The position numbers were made by a program, and so were the translations under genes. A model generated the notes under the pieces. That model was not told where the DNA came from, made no database searches, and saw only the letters and a list, made by a program, of their open reading frames with translations. From Ectopseudomonas khazarica (GTDB taxonomy: Bacteria; Pseudomonadota; Gammaproteobacteria; Pseudomonadales; Pseudomonadaceae): a DNA stretch of 64,000 nucleotides. The stretch covers positions 186,001 through 250,000 of the forward strand of contig NZ_SBHZ01000002.1 of NCBI RefSeq assembly GCF_004521985.1, given 5' to 3'. Shown one piece after another: positions 62,501-64,000 of the stretch (its first letter is position 1; every line of letters begins with the position of its first letter).

Positions 62501-63661
62501 TCACGCCGTGCCGGGCTTGCGCACCAGCAAGGGGAACAGCGCAGCCGTCAGCACCAGGCCGGCCGCCCCCACCCAGAACGGCACGACCTGGCCGTAATGA
62601 CTGACCAGCAGGCCGGCACCGTAGGCCGAGCCCATGTTGCCCAGGCACTGGAAGATGTTGATCTTGCTGAAATCCACCGCGTAGTGCTCCGGCGAGCTCA
62701 GCTCGAACAGCAGCGCATCGAGGCGCACCGTGACCTGATACAGCGCCCAGCCGAACAGCACCCGCCCGAGCAGGATCAGCCACTGGTCGGCGAAGCCCTG
62801 GATGAAGGTGGCGACGGCGCCCAGCAGCAGGCCGGCGAGGATGCCGTCACGGGTGTTGCCCTGCCGGGTCGCACGACGTCCCCACCACAGTGCCAGCACG
62901 GCCACCGCTCCCGGCAGCGAATAGACGAAGCCAGCGGCCATCTCGCTGTTCCAGTGCGCCACCTGCTGCCAGTAGACGGCGAAGAACGGTCGGGTGATGT
63001 AACCCACGCAGTAGAACAGCAGCATCACCACGCACAGCCGGTAGATGGCCGGCAGGCTGCGCGCCGTGTTGCGCACCGGTGCCTCGTCGCTCGCAGGCTG
63101 CTCGCCGGGCGCGGGCAGGTAGCCGCGCACCAGGTGCATGCAGATGGCCATCTGGATGAAATCGCCGGCCGCCATCACCAGGAACACGTCGCCGATGTTC
63201 ATGACCTGCAGGACCAGGCCACCCAGCGCGGCACCGAGAATGGCGCCGAAGTGCACCACCACCGACAGCGTGCCGATGGTCTGCGTGTGGTTGTCCTGCT
63301 GCTGCAGGCTCATCACGTAGGGGTACATCAGCAGGTAGCTGCCCTTGAACAGCACCATCACCAGCGACACCACCCAGAACAGCGGCAGCGAGTCGATGAA
63401 GTAGCAGGCAGCGGTGAGGCTGCCTGCCATGAACTGCGCGCTGATCAGGATCCGCACCGGGTGCACGCGCTTGGCCAGGCGCGCCCAGAGCGGAAACACC
63501 GCCATCACCACCAGGCTGACCACGGCCAGGTAGAGGCCGACGTACTGTTCCGGCGGATTGCCGAAGCGCTCGGCGAAATACTGTGGGTAGAACGGGATGA
63601 TCAGGTTATCGGTGATCACCGCCAGGGCGGTCATCATGATCAGGCAGGTACGCAGAGGCAT
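62501..63661 (-). CDS. MFS transporter, possible siderophore transporter
   Basis: A 386-residue major facilitator protein with 12 predicted membrane segments, beginning MPLRTCLIMMTALAVITDNLI and containing the cytoplasmic loop PLWARLAKRVHPVRILIS between helices 2 and 3. Its position directly upstream of the Fur-controlled fhuCBD operon suggests siderophore traffic across the inner membrane, either import or export of the chelator, but drug export is equally possible. No biosynthesis genes are in the window. Confidence 0.8.
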   Translation of the reverse strand: MPLRTCLIMMTALAVITDNLIIPFYPQYFAERFGNPPEQYVGLYLAVVSLVVMAVFPLWARLAKRVHPVRILISAQFMAGSLTAACYFIDSLPLFWVVSLVMVLFKGSYLLMYPYVMSLQQQDNHTQTIGTLSVVVHFGAILGAALGGLVLQVMNIGDVFLVMAAGDFIQMAICMHLVRGYLPAPGEQPASDEAPVRNTARSLPAIYRLCVVMLLFYCVGYITRPFFAVYWQQVAHWNSEMAAGFVYSLPGAVAVLALWWGRRATRQGNTRDGILAGLLLGAVATFIQGFADQWLILLGRVLFGWALYQVTVRLDALLFELSSPEHYAVDFSKINIFQCLGNMGSAYGAGLLVSHYGQVVPFWVGAAGLVLTAALFPLLVRKPGTA

Positions 63662-63804
63662 CGGCAGCAATCGGGCAAGGCGGCAGGACCGCGCATGATG
63701 CCACTTCCAGGCAGGCGAACGCCAATACAGACGAGAATCAGAAAGGCTAACGCCAGGCATGCCGTGCAGCCGTCTGAGCCTGGTTAGTGATAAGCTCGCG
63801 CACC

Positions 63805-64000
63805 ATGAAAACGCCAAACTCCCGCCCCGTAGTGCTCTGCATGTCCGGCCACGACCCCAGCGGTGGTGCCGGCCTGCAGGCCGATATCGAAGCCCTGCTC
63901 GCCCAGGGTTGCCACGCCGCCCCGACGGTAACCGCGCTGACCGTGCAGGACACGGTCAATGTCAGCGACTTCCGCGTGCTCGACCGCGACTGGGTGCTGG
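63805..64000 (+). CDS. thiD: Hydroxymethylpyrimidine (phosphate) kinase, N-terminal part
   Basis: The first 65 codons of ThiD, cut by the window end. VLCMSGHDPSGGAGLQADIEALLAQGCHAAPTVTALTVQDT contains the ribokinase-fold substrate and Gly-rich motifs and is almost identical to Pseudomonas ThiD. The enzyme phosphorylates HMP in thiamine synthesis. The 143-bp gap to the MFS gene shows no TPP riboswitch. Confidence 0.93.
   Translation, partial: MKTPNSRPVVLCMSGHDPSGGAGLQADIEALLAQGCHAAPTVTALTVQDTVNVSDFRVLDRDWVL

Noticed and set aside
1-64000. Search by eye for CRISPR arrays, tRNA/rRNA genes, insertion sequences or prophage genes
   Set aside because: No regularly spaced repeats, cloverleaf-like sequence, transposase or phage proteins were seen.

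Overview
The window is 64 kb of GC-rich chromosomal DNA from a Pseudomonas (sensu lato). Gene content and order point there: a mexB-oprM efflux tail, a dsbG/dsbE/dsbD-dsbRS block, amn, hrpB, a SagS-like hybrid kinase and a thiD start that reads like Pseudomonas ThiD. Species cannot be fixed from sequence alone; a mendocina/oleovorans-like lineage would fit. Genes are densely packed with many 4-bp ATGA overlaps. I see no rRNA, tRNA, insertion sequence, prophage or CRISPR array.

Layout. 1-3.1 kb: end of an RND efflux operon (mexB 3' end, oprM, terminator). 3.2-12.9 kb: housekeeping and small-molecule enzymes (HAD phosphatase, TesB thioesterase, stand-alone SagB-type oxidoreductase coupled to a GNAT, MRJP-like secreted protein, deacetylase, methyltransferase, class V aminotransferase, flavoprotein). 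13-19.5 kb: a REC-CheX/PAS signalling pair, RhlE-type helicase, DnaQ-like exonuclease with a NYN nuclease, YbaK deacylase, VOC proteins. 19.5-23.3 kb: two solitary periplasmic binding proteins flanking an SDR and an EEP phosphatase/nuclease.

23.3-31.7 kb is the most interesting block: exbB-exbD-tonB, a lipoprotein tandem beta-propeller phytase, a large TonB-dependent receptor and a secreted purple-acid-phosphatase-like enzyme. Three separate promoter regions (exbB, receptor, phosphatase) carry sequences that fit the PhoB box. I infer a phosphate-starvation regulon that takes up and cleaves phytate or a related organophosphate with its own energising TonB complex.

31.7-39.2 kb: a degenerate GGDEF protein translationally coupled to an AraC regulator, then the disulfide-isomerase operon dsbD-dsbE-dsbG divergent from the dsbRS two-component system (sensor keeps Cys82). 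39-49.5 kb: HrpB helicase, lipoprotein, FieF cation exporter, a candidate small RNA on the minus strand, an Lrp-type regulator, DUF2788 protein, globin, RluE, alcohol dehydrogenase, and a MocR regulator divergent from a threonine dehydratase-like enzyme.

49.5-64 kb: AMP nucleosidase, a CbiM-like permease under a cobalamin riboswitch, a TetR-AidB-like acyl-CoA dehydrogenase operon with a large dyad operator, a 7TMR-DISM hybrid kinase, a Fur-box-preceded fhuCBD siderophore importer next to an MFS transporter, and the start of thiD.
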